Positions 18,654 through 25,567 of a stretch of 64,000 nucleotides of DNA are shown one piece after another. Source of the DNA: Prochlorococcus sp. AG-347-J14 (GTDB lineage Bacteria > Cyanobacteriota > Cyanobacteriia > PCC-6307 > Cyanobiaceae). Both the position numbers and the translations under genes were made by a program. Each line of letters starts with the position of its first letter. Positions within the stretch are counted from its first letter, which is position 1. The stretch covers positions 51,566-115,565 of the forward strand of contig QCBU01000004.1 of NCBI GenBank assembly GCA_003281505.1. Direction: 5' to 3'. The notes beneath the pieces were generated by a model that saw only the letters and a list, made by a program, of their open reading frames with translations, was not told the DNA's origin and did no database searches.

Positions 18654-19778
18654 TTACCTTATTAAATACTTTATCCATCTACAATCTATTCCCCCATTAC
18701 TAACAGGAATTTTCAATGAAGATTTCATTTTCAAATATTTTGTTAGTTTTGGATTTCCACTTAGCAGCCAAAATTCCCAACCTGAAAAATTATTCTTTAG
18801 GAAGATTCCCATTTGTTCATATAAATAAATCAATTCATTTTCATCGCCTAATTTTTTGCCGTATGGAGGATTACATATGATTATCCCAGGTGTACAACTT
18901 AATTGGAGTGCTAAAAAATCATTATTTATAAGCTCAATATAGTTTTCTAGTCCAGCTAATGATATGTTTACATTCGCCTGCTCAAAAACCTTTTTATTAA
19001 TTTCACATCCTATTATTGTTGGCAATTTTTCATAATTTATAATTTTATTTTTTGCCTTATTTTTTTCATTAAGATAAATATCTTTCCTAAAGTCCAACCA
19101 ATTCTCAAAAAGATATACTTGATCAATATTTATGGGAACTCCAAGGTATTGGTTGACTGCCTCAATTAAAAAAGTTCCTGAACCGCACATAAAATCTATT
19201 AATGGAACTTTGCCATTCCATTGAGTGATATTTATCAATCCAGAAGCTAAATTTTCTTTTAATGGAGCATTTCCAATTGCGGGTCTATAGCCTCTTTTGT
19301 GTAAGCTTTCAACGCTGCTTTGAAGACTTAGAATTGCTTTATTATTATTTAAATGCAGATGAATTATAAAATCAGGATTAACTAGAGAAATATTTGATCT
19401 TTTATTCCAAACTGCCTCTTGCAAATCAGTTATGGAATTTTTTACTTCGAGAGCAGTGAAATGAGTATGATTTAAAAAAGTTGTTCTTCCAGTTACTTGA
19501 ACATTAAACGTTTTATCAAAGTGCAACCAATTTAACCAATCAAATGAATCTCTAACCCCCGCATATAAAGATTGCTTGTCATAGCAATTAAAACTTGCAA
19601 TTTCTCTATAAAAACGAAAAGCTAATCTGGAATAAAAATGAACTCTATAAAAAGTTTCAAAATCACATTCAAAATTAATAAATCTTTTATAAGTATTAAC
19701 ATTAAAGCCGCCTAAATTTGAAATTTCTTCTGCTAAAGATTTTTCTAGTCCCTCCGGAGCTGATGCCACTACATTCAT
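18654..19778 (-). CDS. RlmL-like N2-guanine RNA methyltransferase (THUMP plus UPF0020)
   Basis: The 374 residues have an N-terminal THUMP-type RNA-binding region (about 1-160) and a C-terminal Rossmann methyltransferase. The SAM motif region is LIDFMCGSGTFLIEAV (about 195-210) and the catalytic motif is IICNPPYGKKL (about 298-308). NPPY defines the family often annotated as putative N6-adenine-specific DNA methylase, but members such as E. coli RlmL methylate 23S rRNA at G2445. It lacks the RlmK domain found in the fused enzyme. It converges with the 18266-18652 gene, 1 bp apart. Confidence 0.85.
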   Translation of the reverse strand: MNVVASAPEGLEKSLAEEISNLGGFNVNTYKRFINFECDFETFYRVHFYSRLAFRFYREIASFNCYDKQSLYAGVRDSFDWLNWLHFDKTFNVQVTGRTTFLNHTHFTALEVKNSITDLQEAVWNKRSNISLVNPDFIIHLHLNNNKAILSLQSSVESLHKRGYRPAIGNAPLKENLASGLINITQWNGKVPLIDFMCGSGTFLIEAVNQYLGVPINIDQVYLFENWLDFRKDIYLNEKNKAKNKIINYEKLPTIIGCEINKKVFEQANVNISLAGLENYIELINNDFLALQLSCTPGIIICNPPYGKKLGDENELIYLYEQMGIFLKNNFSGWEFWLLSGNPKLTKYLKMKSSLKIPVSNGGIDCRWIKYLIR

Positions 19779-19839
19779 ATACGATAAAACTTAATAAAAA
19801 AACTATTCAATAACCATTTTGCCTGTCAGAATATAAATG

Positions 19840-19902
19840 TCCAATTGGACTAGGTGATCTCAACCGATGTTTCGGACAGCGGTTCGATTCCGCTCAACTC
19901 CA
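19840..19902 (+). ncRNA. ssrA: tmRNA, acceptor piece of a permuted two-piece tmRNA
   Basis: The 3' (acceptor) half is encoded upstream of the coding half. It ends with a T arm AGCGG-TTCGATT-CCGCT followed by CAACTCC and discriminator A, which pairs with GGGGTTG at 19909-19915 across the loop. CCA is not encoded and must be added. The 5' boundary is an estimate: the palindrome GTCCAATTGGAC is within the piece. This gene order (acceptor before coding) is the two-piece arrangement known from the Prochlorococcus/marine Synechococcus lineage. Confidence 0.85.
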
Positions 19903-19908
19903 CTATTT

Positions 19909-20098
19909 GGGGTTGTAATGGTTTCGACGGGGCATAAGGAAGGTGACTGAAGCCGGCTCGGTTAGAGCAAAAACACAAATGCTAACAAAATCGTTAGTTT
20001 CTCCCGTCAAACAGCACCAGTTGCTGCTTGATCCTAAAGGAGATGGGGTTATATCAGCCTTATCAACCAAATGATACGAGGAGTCTGGAAGGACTCCA
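19909..20098 (+). ncRNA. ssrA: tmRNA, coding piece with tag ORF
   Basis: Begins GGGGTTGTAATGGTTTCGAC, the hallmark 5' end of tmRNA. The tag frame runs 19981-20031 and reads ANKIVSFSRQTAPVAA followed by TGA. The resume codon is GCT at 19981. Downstream pseudoknot-forming sequence ends at the terminator hairpin. With SmpB and EF-Tu it rescues stalled ribosomes and adds the degradation tag. The precursor loop joining the two pieces is only CTATTT-sized (19903-19908) and would be removed by processing. Confidence 0.93.
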
Positions 20099-20106
20099 CT
20101 TTTTTA
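20080..20106 (+). terminator. Rho-independent terminator of tmRNA
   Basis: A 6-bp stem GGAGTC (20080-20085) pairs with GACTCC (20092-20097), followed after AC by a run of T. The stem may also be the 3' end of the coding RNA. Confidence 0.8.
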
Positions 20107-20259
20107 AATAACTAAGAAGTTGTAGTAGATAATTTATGAGTATGTAAATATTGCTGCAATTACTTGTATTAAAAAGAATTTTTTTAATTTTATAAGTATA
20201 AATACTGAGAAGATAAGTTTTAAATTAATTTATCTTATTAAGAAATCCAATCTTGCAAA

Positions 20260-20397
20260 ATGGAATCTAATAAAAAACTAAATGACTTGATAATAAATCT
20301 CAAACCAAAAGTTATTAGATTCACTGGTGAAAAATTTCCCAATGAACTATGGAATAGTGGTTGTCAAATCAAAAAAAATAAGAACATATCTAGCTAA
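20260..20397 (+). CDS. Candidate small protein, 45 aa
   Basis: ATG frame reading MESNKKLNDLIINLKPKVIR and onward, ending at TAA 20397. It is basic, with a motif-like VIRFTGEKFPNELW segment, no membrane helix and no cysteine pair. It lies in the 373-bp space between the tmRNA tag stop and the convergent aldo/keto reductase gene (8 bp apart). No strong ribosome binding site is visible. Apart from this frame and the tmRNA terminator I see nothing in the gap. Confidence 0.45.
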   Translation: MESNKKLNDLIINLKPKVIRFTGEKFPNELWNSGCQIKKNKNISS

Positions 20398-20405
20398 AAA
20401 TTTAA

Positions 20406-21380
20406 TTAATTACTCGAAAAAGGATTTTTCGGCATTTTTTTTAAACATTTTTGTGAAACTTCCTGAAGTACTTTAAATTCATTTTTCTTTAAATTCCAAT
20501 TAAATACATTAGATACATCTATAACTTGAGATTTTTTTCGCATTCCAACTAGTGGAATAGTTCCTTGATAACAACACCAATTAATTGCTACTTGCGCTTG
20601 GGAAACTGATCTTTGATGCGCGATTCTTTTTAGACACCTCCGCAATTCATATGTTGGTTTTTTATAGTTTTCAAATAAGGAATTACGAATAAAACTTTTT
20701 TCTTTATTTTCTTCTTTATCCGGATCAATACAAAGTATTCCAAAGGACAAAGGACTATAAGCAAAGAAATCAATATTATTTTCGTCGCAAATTTTTTTTA
20801 CCTGATATTGTTTTCCTAAATCGGGAGCAAGCAAAGAAAACTGTATTTGAACACTCTTTAGATGCTGATCTCTTTTTGCTAAAAAATTAATTAATTTCAT
20901 CAATCTTTTAGGGCCTATATTTGATAAACCTATTTGAAAATCAAAGCCTTCATCTTTTAAATCGCAAAGATTATTCAACAGACCTAATTCCTGCCAAGGA
21001 TTGTATTTTGCTGTTGACCAATGTAATTGCACTATATCTAATTTGTTATTAAGTCTCTCTAAACTTTTCAAAAAAGGTTTATTGAAGCCTCTGTTACCTA
21101 TTCTCCAAGGATAAGGTGCAAGTTTGGTTGCTATTTGAATTCTTTTTTTCTTTGCTGAAGGAGTATTTAGTAAAAATTTTCCTATCAACAATTCACTTCT
21201 GCCCTGAAGATTCCCAGTACCGTAAGAATCTGCAGTATCAATTAGATCGAAACCTCTTCGTAACGCTTCATTATATGTCTCACGTAAATCATCGTCATTT
21301 GTAGATTGGTAATTCCAAAAAAGCTTATTGCCCCAAGACCAAGTACCTAATCCAATTCTTTTCTTCACTAATCTATTCAA
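20406..21380 (-). CDS. Aldo/keto reductase
   Basis: The 324-residue (alpha/beta)8 NADPH-dependent oxidoreductase has the catalytic tetrad visible: Asp and Tyr in DLIDTADSYG (about 47-56), Lys in IATKLAPYP (about 84-92) and His in IVQLHWS (about 115-121). The C-terminal cofactor region GTIPLVGMRKKSQV (about 275-288) is also standard. It probably reduces aldehydes or ketones. The substrate is unknown; plant chloroplast homologues are also of unknown substrate. The conserved GLGTWSWGNK start supports ATG 21380. Confidence 0.9.
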   Translation of the reverse strand: MNRLVKKRIGLGTWSWGNKLFWNYQSTNDDDLRETYNEALRRGFDLIDTADSYGTGNLQGRSELLIGKFLLNTPSAKKKRIQIATKLAPYPWRIGNRGFNKPFLKSLERLNNKLDIVQLHWSTAKYNPWQELGLLNNLCDLKDEGFDFQIGLSNIGPKRLMKLINFLAKRDQHLKSVQIQFSLLAPDLGKQYQVKKICDENNIDFFAYSPLSFGILCIDPDKEENKEKSFIRNSLFENYKKPTYELRRCLKRIAHQRSVSQAQVAINWCCYQGTIPLVGMRKKSQVIDVSNVFNWNLKKNEFKVLQEVSQKCLKKMPKNPFSSN

Positions 21381-21517
21381 ATAAGAAACTTTATAAGGTT
21401 ATTTAAAAATATTAACCTCTTTAAATATTTCAAAAAATAAGTTTTAAATCATTAAAAATCAATTTCTCTTGACATTAAGAAATTATTCTCCAAAGTAAAA
21501 GAAATGAAAATAAAAAA

Positions 21518-22189
21518 TTGTTCATTACCGTTTGCGGACAAAAAGGGGGTGTAGCCAAGACCTGCACAAGCATTCACCTTGCAAGTGTTTGGCATTCTGA
21601 AGGTAAAAAAGTTTGCATAGTCGATGCGGACAAGAATAGATCTGCATTAGCATACTCATCAAGAGGTAAGCTTCCATTTCCAGTTTTCCCCGTCAGCTCA
21701 GCTGCTAAAGCATCAAGATCCTCAGAAATTGTAATAACTGATGGCCAAGCTAGCAGCGATCAAGAAGAACTTAAACACTTAGCTTATGGTTCAGATTTAG
21801 TTATCTTACCCACAACTGCAAAAGCAAGATCAGTGGAATTAACGGTTGAACTAGCTAATTTATTAAGCAACTTAAAAGTTAACCATGCGGTAGTAATAGT
21901 AAAAGTTGATTTTAGACAGCAAAAAGCAGCCAAACAAGCCAAAGCAGCTCTAGAAAATTTTGGTTTATATGTTTTTGACACATTTATACCCTTACTTTCA
22001 GCATTTGATAAAGCAGAAGCCTCTGGCAATGCTGTATTTGAGGCCGTAGACGATTTAGGTAGATCAGATCCTCGTCGAATGACGGGCTGGTCTGCTTATT
22101 GTTCAATTGCCTCACAAATTTCATGCCTGATTTCGAAGCCCTCATCCGACACCAACAACTTAAACAACCATCAACCGATCAGCGCTTAA
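21518..22189 (+). CDS. ParA/MinD-family ATPase, orphan
   Basis: The 223 residues have the deviant Walker A KGGVAKTCTS (about 9-18), Walker A' VCIVDADKN (about 32-40) and Walker B-like VITDGQ (about 69-74). These are hallmarks of the ParA group that positions DNA or protein cargo. No parB follows. The start is TTG at 21518, chosen because the conserved FITVCGQKGGVAKT begins directly there; ATG 21504 is in another frame. The gene downstream overlaps its end and is a possible partner. The cargo is unknown; carboxysome positioning (McdA) is one idea among several. Confidence 0.82.
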   Translation: MFITVCGQKGGVAKTCTSIHLASVWHSEGKKVCIVDADKNRSALAYSSRGKLPFPVFPVSSAAKASRSSEIVITDGQASSDQEELKHLAYGSDLVILPTTAKARSVELTVELANLLSNLKVNHAVVIVKVDFRQQKAAKQAKAALENFGLYVFDTFIPLLSAFDKAEASGNAVFEAVDDLGRSDPRRMTGWSAYCSIASQISCLISKPSSDTNNLNNHQPISA

Positions 22190-22371
22190 AAGTAGTTGGT
22201 TCGCCTGATTTTGAAGAAGAGGAAGAAAAAAACAAAGAAACAATCATTAAAAAATCTGGATTTTTAGTTAATACTCTTGGAGGTTTTATAGGTTCTTTAA
22301 TTGGAACCATAACAATACTGTTTCTTTATATAAATGAATATCTACCAATAGATTTACTAAAACTTAAGTAA
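22123..22371 (+). CDS. Small membrane-anchored acidic protein overlapping parA end
   Basis: About 82 residues from ATG 22123 (MPDFEALIRHQQLKQ and onward); the frame is open from 22099. It has a charged N-terminal half with a Glu run (FEEEEEKNK) and a C-terminal membrane helix with a glycine pattern (GFLVNTLGGFIGSLIGTITI). It overlaps the ParA gene by 67 bp, so it is probably translated from the same mRNA. Its 3' end coincides with the first argJ-end-like copy (22364-22384), which marks the left edge of the accessory array. Confidence 0.65.
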   Translation: MPDFEALIRHQQLKQPSTDQRLKVVGSPDFEEEEEKNKETIIKKSGFLVNTLGGFIGSLIGTITILFLYINEYLPIDLLKLK

Positions 22372-22384
22372 CATATTCACTATT
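22364..22384 (-). repeat. argJ 3'-end copy 1 (encodes NSEYVT-stop)
   Basis: On the minus strand the codons read AAT AGT GAA TAT GTT ACT TAA. The real argJ end is AAT AGC GAA TAT ACG ACG TAG. 15 of 21 bases match, including the frame and a stop codon. It overlaps the stop of the 22123-22371 gene. Confidence 0.7.
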
Positions 22385-22590
22385 TTTCTCACAGACCTTG
22401 AAAGCGTTGCTATGAAAAGGGCTTTAATTTCGTAATTGGTAATAAAAGTATTTGTACATCAATAGATCAATTAATATATTTTTTAAGAATAAGTAACTTG
22501 CAACAATATGCATAAATAAACTGTCTCTTCTATCACTACGTAAAAATACTTATATGGTGTATGATAAATAGAAATTTTTTAAAAAATAAC

Positions 22591-23805
22591 ATGAAAAAAT
22601 TCGCAAAAAAACTTTTTTCTTCATTTTTTACTTCTACATTAATTTTATCACCTTTATCATCATTAGCAGGAGAGGTAGATACAGCAACAACAGATTTAGG
22701 ATATTTTGTTTCTTCAGAAAACCTTGGTCAAAACAACACACAAACTCATCTTTATAAATTAAAGTCTAATGGCGAAGCAAGCATCATAATATCTAATATT
22801 TTTCCTGACTCTACATACAATGGAAGTTCATTTTCTGCAACTGACTACACTGTGAGTCAAAAAACAGGAAAAATCTATTTTTTAGAACCACCCAGACAAG
22901 GCATAGAACAAAGAAGAATCAAAGTATTTGATATGGAGACAAATGCGTTTGAGGGATTTACCAACATAACTAATCTTCCAGGTTCAGGTAGTCCAATGTT
23001 TATAGATATTCCCGTAGTTATGGATAATCTAGTGAACAAAAAATGTAATACAACAGAGGCATCTTGTGGTGCAACTGATTCTAAATTTGTTTCAGTTGGG
23101 GGTGCTGACATGGAAATTAAGATTACAGAAGACGGAATGACAGTAGGGGAAGATAATCTTATTAAAAGGCAAGACGATGGAACAATTCATATTGGTAAAA
23201 ACTCACTAATTACTACAAATGAAGAAAAAAATGGAGTACAACCTTTATACGCGACAGATGCGTCAGGAAAAAGGATTCCTATTGATATTCAAGGCAGTAA
23301 ATTATTAATAAATGGAAGGGATGTAGAACAATCAATTAATAATGTTGGAGCGTTAAGTGCTGCATTAACTGGTTTACCTACTGTTCCAATTGACAGTACC
23401 CTTGCTTGTGGAGTAGGTAGCGGTACTCATGGAGGCGATTTTGCATTTTCCGGTGGATGTGCATCCAAATTAAATGAAAACTTATCAATTAATTACGCAG
23501 CATCAGTAATTATGCCTGGCCAAGAATATGCGGGAGATTTTGAAGACTCATTTTCTGCTAGAGCAGGTTTTGTTTGGAAATTAGGAAAACCTGTAAAACC
23601 TACGTTAATAAGTATGAAAGAGAAAAAAGAATTTGAAACTCAAATTAATACTCTTGAGGAAAAAAATAAACAACTTTTAGCAAGATTAGAAAGATTAGAA
23701 AAAGTCGCGCTAGGTAGTATTCAATCTAAAGATTTAGCATCAAATAAAATTGATTACACTGCACTAACTAATGATCTAAAAAAAACCAACTTAAAATTTA
23801 AATAA
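22591..23805 (+). CDS. Secreted protein with YadA-like anchor segment and C-terminal coiled coil (array gene 1)
   Basis: 404 residues from ATG 22591 (414 from 22561). A signal peptide is predicted (MKKFAKKLFSSFFTSTLILS..SSLAG). Residues to about 160 form a head unlike the other three paralogues. A KRQDDGTIHIGKNSLITT repeat follows, then the shared segment LLINGRDVEQSINNVGALS (about 236) with a small-residue helix AALTGLP and four beta-strand-like stretches ending RAGFVWKLG. This resembles the C-terminal outer-membrane anchor of trimeric autotransporters. Two conserved Cys (LACG, GGCAS) lie within it. A coiled coil (about 345-385, EEKNKQLLARLERLEKVAL) follows the anchor, which is unusual. The exact function is unknown. 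Confidence 0.75.
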   Translation: MKKFAKKLFSSFFTSTLILSPLSSLAGEVDTATTDLGYFVSSENLGQNNTQTHLYKLKSNGEASIIISNIFPDSTYNGSSFSATDYTVSQKTGKIYFLEPPRQGIEQRRIKVFDMETNAFEGFTNITNLPGSGSPMFIDIPVVMDNLVNKKCNTTEASCGATDSKFVSVGGADMEIKITEDGMTVGEDNLIKRQDDGTIHIGKNSLITTNEEKNGVQPLYATDASGKRIPIDIQGSKLLINGRDVEQSINNVGALSAALTGLPTVPIDSTLACGVGSGTHGGDFAFSGGCASKLNENLSINYAASVIMPGQEYAGDFEDSFSARAGFVWKLGKPVKPTLISMKEKKEFETQINTLEEKNKQLLARLERLEKVALGSIQSKDLASNKIDYTALTNDLKKTNLKFK

Positions 23806-23890
23806 TGCTTTGGTAGAAATCTAGTGAAATACTAGTATTATATATATTCTGGCTATCCCTTTAACCTATTTTTATGCCTGAATTCTAGGC

Positions 23891-23911
23891 TTAGGCGTTA
23901 TATTAGCTATT
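23891..23911 (-). repeat. argJ 3'-end copy 2 (NS-stop-YNA-stop)
   Basis: Minus-strand codons AAT AGC TAA TAT AAC GCC TAA; 15 of 21 bases match the argJ end with no gap. The Glu codon has become TAA. A near-palindrome GCCTGAATTCTAGGC (23876-23890) directly abuts it. Confidence 0.6.
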
Positions 23912-24215
23912 AATTCTACTTTAGTCAGTTCGTATATAAACCTTGTCCTAGACTGGTACTACAACAACAAGAAAGTTTTACAAATGGTAATCTCACCATC
24001 ATCAAATTTTTAAAATCTCAAATCAAAAGCCGTGAAATGATTAGGATAAATTTCTGTGATCTGATGACTAATCGCAAAATTATCATATTCTTAAAATAGT
24101 TTATAAAGAAAATCTTTGTTGGATAATAATTCTTATTTGATTAATTAAAAAAAAGTAAAAAAATAAAAACTATCCTAAAAAGTTGTCAAGATAGATTGAG
24201 TAAAAAAAAATTAAA

Positions 24216-25238
24216 ATGAGAAGATTTTTGACCATTGGTCTTTTGAGCTCAAGTTTAATTATGGGATGCAATTCTGTAAGAGCAGATAACTGGGATCATT
24301 GGGCAATTAAAGCATCAGATGCTCTTAGCTCTACCGGTTTGCAGTTTTATACAGTTAATTCTGCGACTGGTGAAGCAACACTAAGGACAACAAAATGCTT
24401 TCCTCAATCGGGAATCAATCCTTGTAAACAGCAAATCGGAACTAATACATATGTAGACCCTGAAACAGGTAAGTTCTTCTTTGAAAATTCTGATGGAGAA
24501 ACCCATTCTTATAATTTAGATACTGATACCTGGACTAACGAAGGAACTTCTTGGAAAGCAACATATACAAGTTCAAGTGGTTCCGTTTATCAAAGACTCA
24601 GCGTGAAAAGAAAAAGTAATGGAGAAATTCATATAGGTGATAACTCTTGGATAACAAAAGAGGAGAATAGAAGACAAAAAGTTTACGCAAAAGATGTTAA
24701 TGGAAATCCTATTCCAATTGACTATACAAATGGAACCAAGTTACTTATAAATGGAAGGGATGTAGAACAATCAATTAATAATGTTGGAGCGTTAAGTGCT
24801 GCTTTAACTGGTTTGCCAACAGTTCCAAAAGATACAACTCTTGCTTGTGGTTTAGGAAGCGGAACTCATGGAGGTAATTTTGCTTTTTCTGGTGGTTGCG
24901 CCTCTAAAGTTAATGACAAATTATCAATTAACTATGCGGCATCAATGACCATGCCAGGTCAAGATTATGCAGGTGATTTTAAAGATCAATTTTCGGCCAG
25001 AGCAGGTTTTGTTTGGCAATTAGGAAAGTCGGCAAAACCTTTTCAAATCAGTAGGAAAGCGAAAGAAAAAATGGAGGATAAAATTAATTTACTTGAAGAG
25101 AAGAATGAAAAAATGCTGGCTAAAAATCAAAAATTAGAGAATACAGTTTTTACTCTCATGGCAAGATTAGAACAACTAGAAAAAGTAGCATTGAGAGATC
25201 TAAAATCAAAAGATTTAGCAGTTTATCAACTAAAGTAA
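24216..25238 (+). CDS. Secreted protein with YadA-like anchor segment and C-terminal coiled coil (array gene 2)
   Basis: 340 residues. The signal peptide is MRRFLTIGLLSSSLIMGC..VRA with a cysteine in a loosely lipobox-like position (LIMGC), so lipidation is possible but not convincing. The head (about 25-120) has WDHWAIKASDA, YTVNSATGEATLRTTKCF and a YNLDTDTWTNEG motif shared with array genes 3 and 4. A GEIHIGDNSWITKEE repeat (about 137) leads to the common anchor LLINGRDVEQSINNVGALS (about 178) ending RAGFVWQLG. A C-terminal coiled coil of about 70 residues (INLLEEKNEKMLAKNQKLEN) and the tail KSKDLAVYQLK follow. Probably outer-membrane or cell-surface. Function unknown. Confidence 0.78.
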   Translation: MRRFLTIGLLSSSLIMGCNSVRADNWDHWAIKASDALSSTGLQFYTVNSATGEATLRTTKCFPQSGINPCKQQIGTNTYVDPETGKFFFENSDGETHSYNLDTDTWTNEGTSWKATYTSSSGSVYQRLSVKRKSNGEIHIGDNSWITKEENRRQKVYAKDVNGNPIPIDYTNGTKLLINGRDVEQSINNVGALSAALTGLPTVPKDTTLACGLGSGTHGGNFAFSGGCASKVNDKLSINYAASMTMPGQDYAGDFKDQFSARAGFVWQLGKSAKPFQISRKAKEKMEDKINLLEEKNEKMLAKNQKLENTVFTLMARLEQLEKVALRDLKSKDLAVYQLK

Positions 25239-25296
25239 ACTTAATATTTAGTGATTTTTTTGCTTATTCTCTTTGTAATTAACTGCTATGAATTAA

Positions 25297-25318
25297 GCAC
25301 CGTTTTTTTGGTGTTTTA
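25297..25318 (+). terminator. Hairpin terminator after array gene 2
   Basis: CACC (25298-25301) and GGTG (25310-25313) enclose a T-rich loop and are followed by TTTTAT. A homologous hairpin follows gene 3, so the terminator belongs to the repeated unit. Confidence 0.6.
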
Positions 25319-25335
25319 TAAGTAATCAAATTCTC

Positions 25336-25363
25336 TGAGATTGATTGCAGACAATAAATCTCA
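25336..25363. repeat. 28-bp imperfect palindrome abutting argJ-end copy 3
   Basis: TGAGATT-G-ATTG and CAAT-A-AATCTCA form two complementary arms around CAGA. It ends 1 bp before copy 3 (25365). Confidence 0.6.
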
Positions 25364-25364
25364 A

Positions 25365-25385
25365 TTAAGTCATAGATTCACTATT
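25365..25385 (-). repeat. argJ 3'-end copy 3 (encodes NSESMT-stop)
   Basis: Minus-strand codons AAT AGT GAA TCT ATG ACT TAA; 16 of 21 bases match the argJ end, in frame and with a stop. Confidence 0.7.
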
Positions 25386-25567
25386 GACAAAAACATAGAA
25401 GATAAAAGCAATTCATAACAAGAGATCTTACAGATTGAATTAGTGGTTTATTCAAAGTAAATAAGATATTAGTTTGTTGAGCAAACCTTGATTTAGAGAC
25501 ATAAAAAAATAAATAAGCTGAAAAAGTCTAAAAAATTAGAGAAAATAGTAATAACACTACTAGTCTT

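Larger units (their letters stand above)
22364..23890. mobile_element. Putative integrated cassette 1 (distal) at the argJ 3' end
   Basis: A 1.53-kb unit bounded on the left by an argJ-end copy (22364-22384) and on the right by the next copy (23891). It contains a single plus-strand gene (22591-23805). Direct repeat motifs like those of cassette 4 are not recognisable, which suggests decay. No integrase is present. The mobile nature is inferred from the boundary repeats and the regular spacing. Confidence 0.6.
23891..25364. mobile_element. Putative integrated cassette 2
   Basis: A 1.47-kb unit from argJ-end copy 2 to copy 3 with one gene (24216-25238). Its gene-upstream region aligns with that of cassette 4. 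It keeps decayed versions of the paired motifs: TAATCTCACCATCATCA near 24005 and CTAATCGCAAAATTATCA near 24068. The run CTATTAATT...ACCTTG at 23907-23950 also matches 27004-27053 in cassette 4. The 410 bp between genes 1 and 2 hold these elements and no further ORF. Confidence 0.62.

Noticed and set aside
18654..19778. DNA adenine methylase of a restriction system
   Set aside because: NPPY together with a THUMP region indicates an rRNA guanine methylase, and no restriction gene is adjacent.
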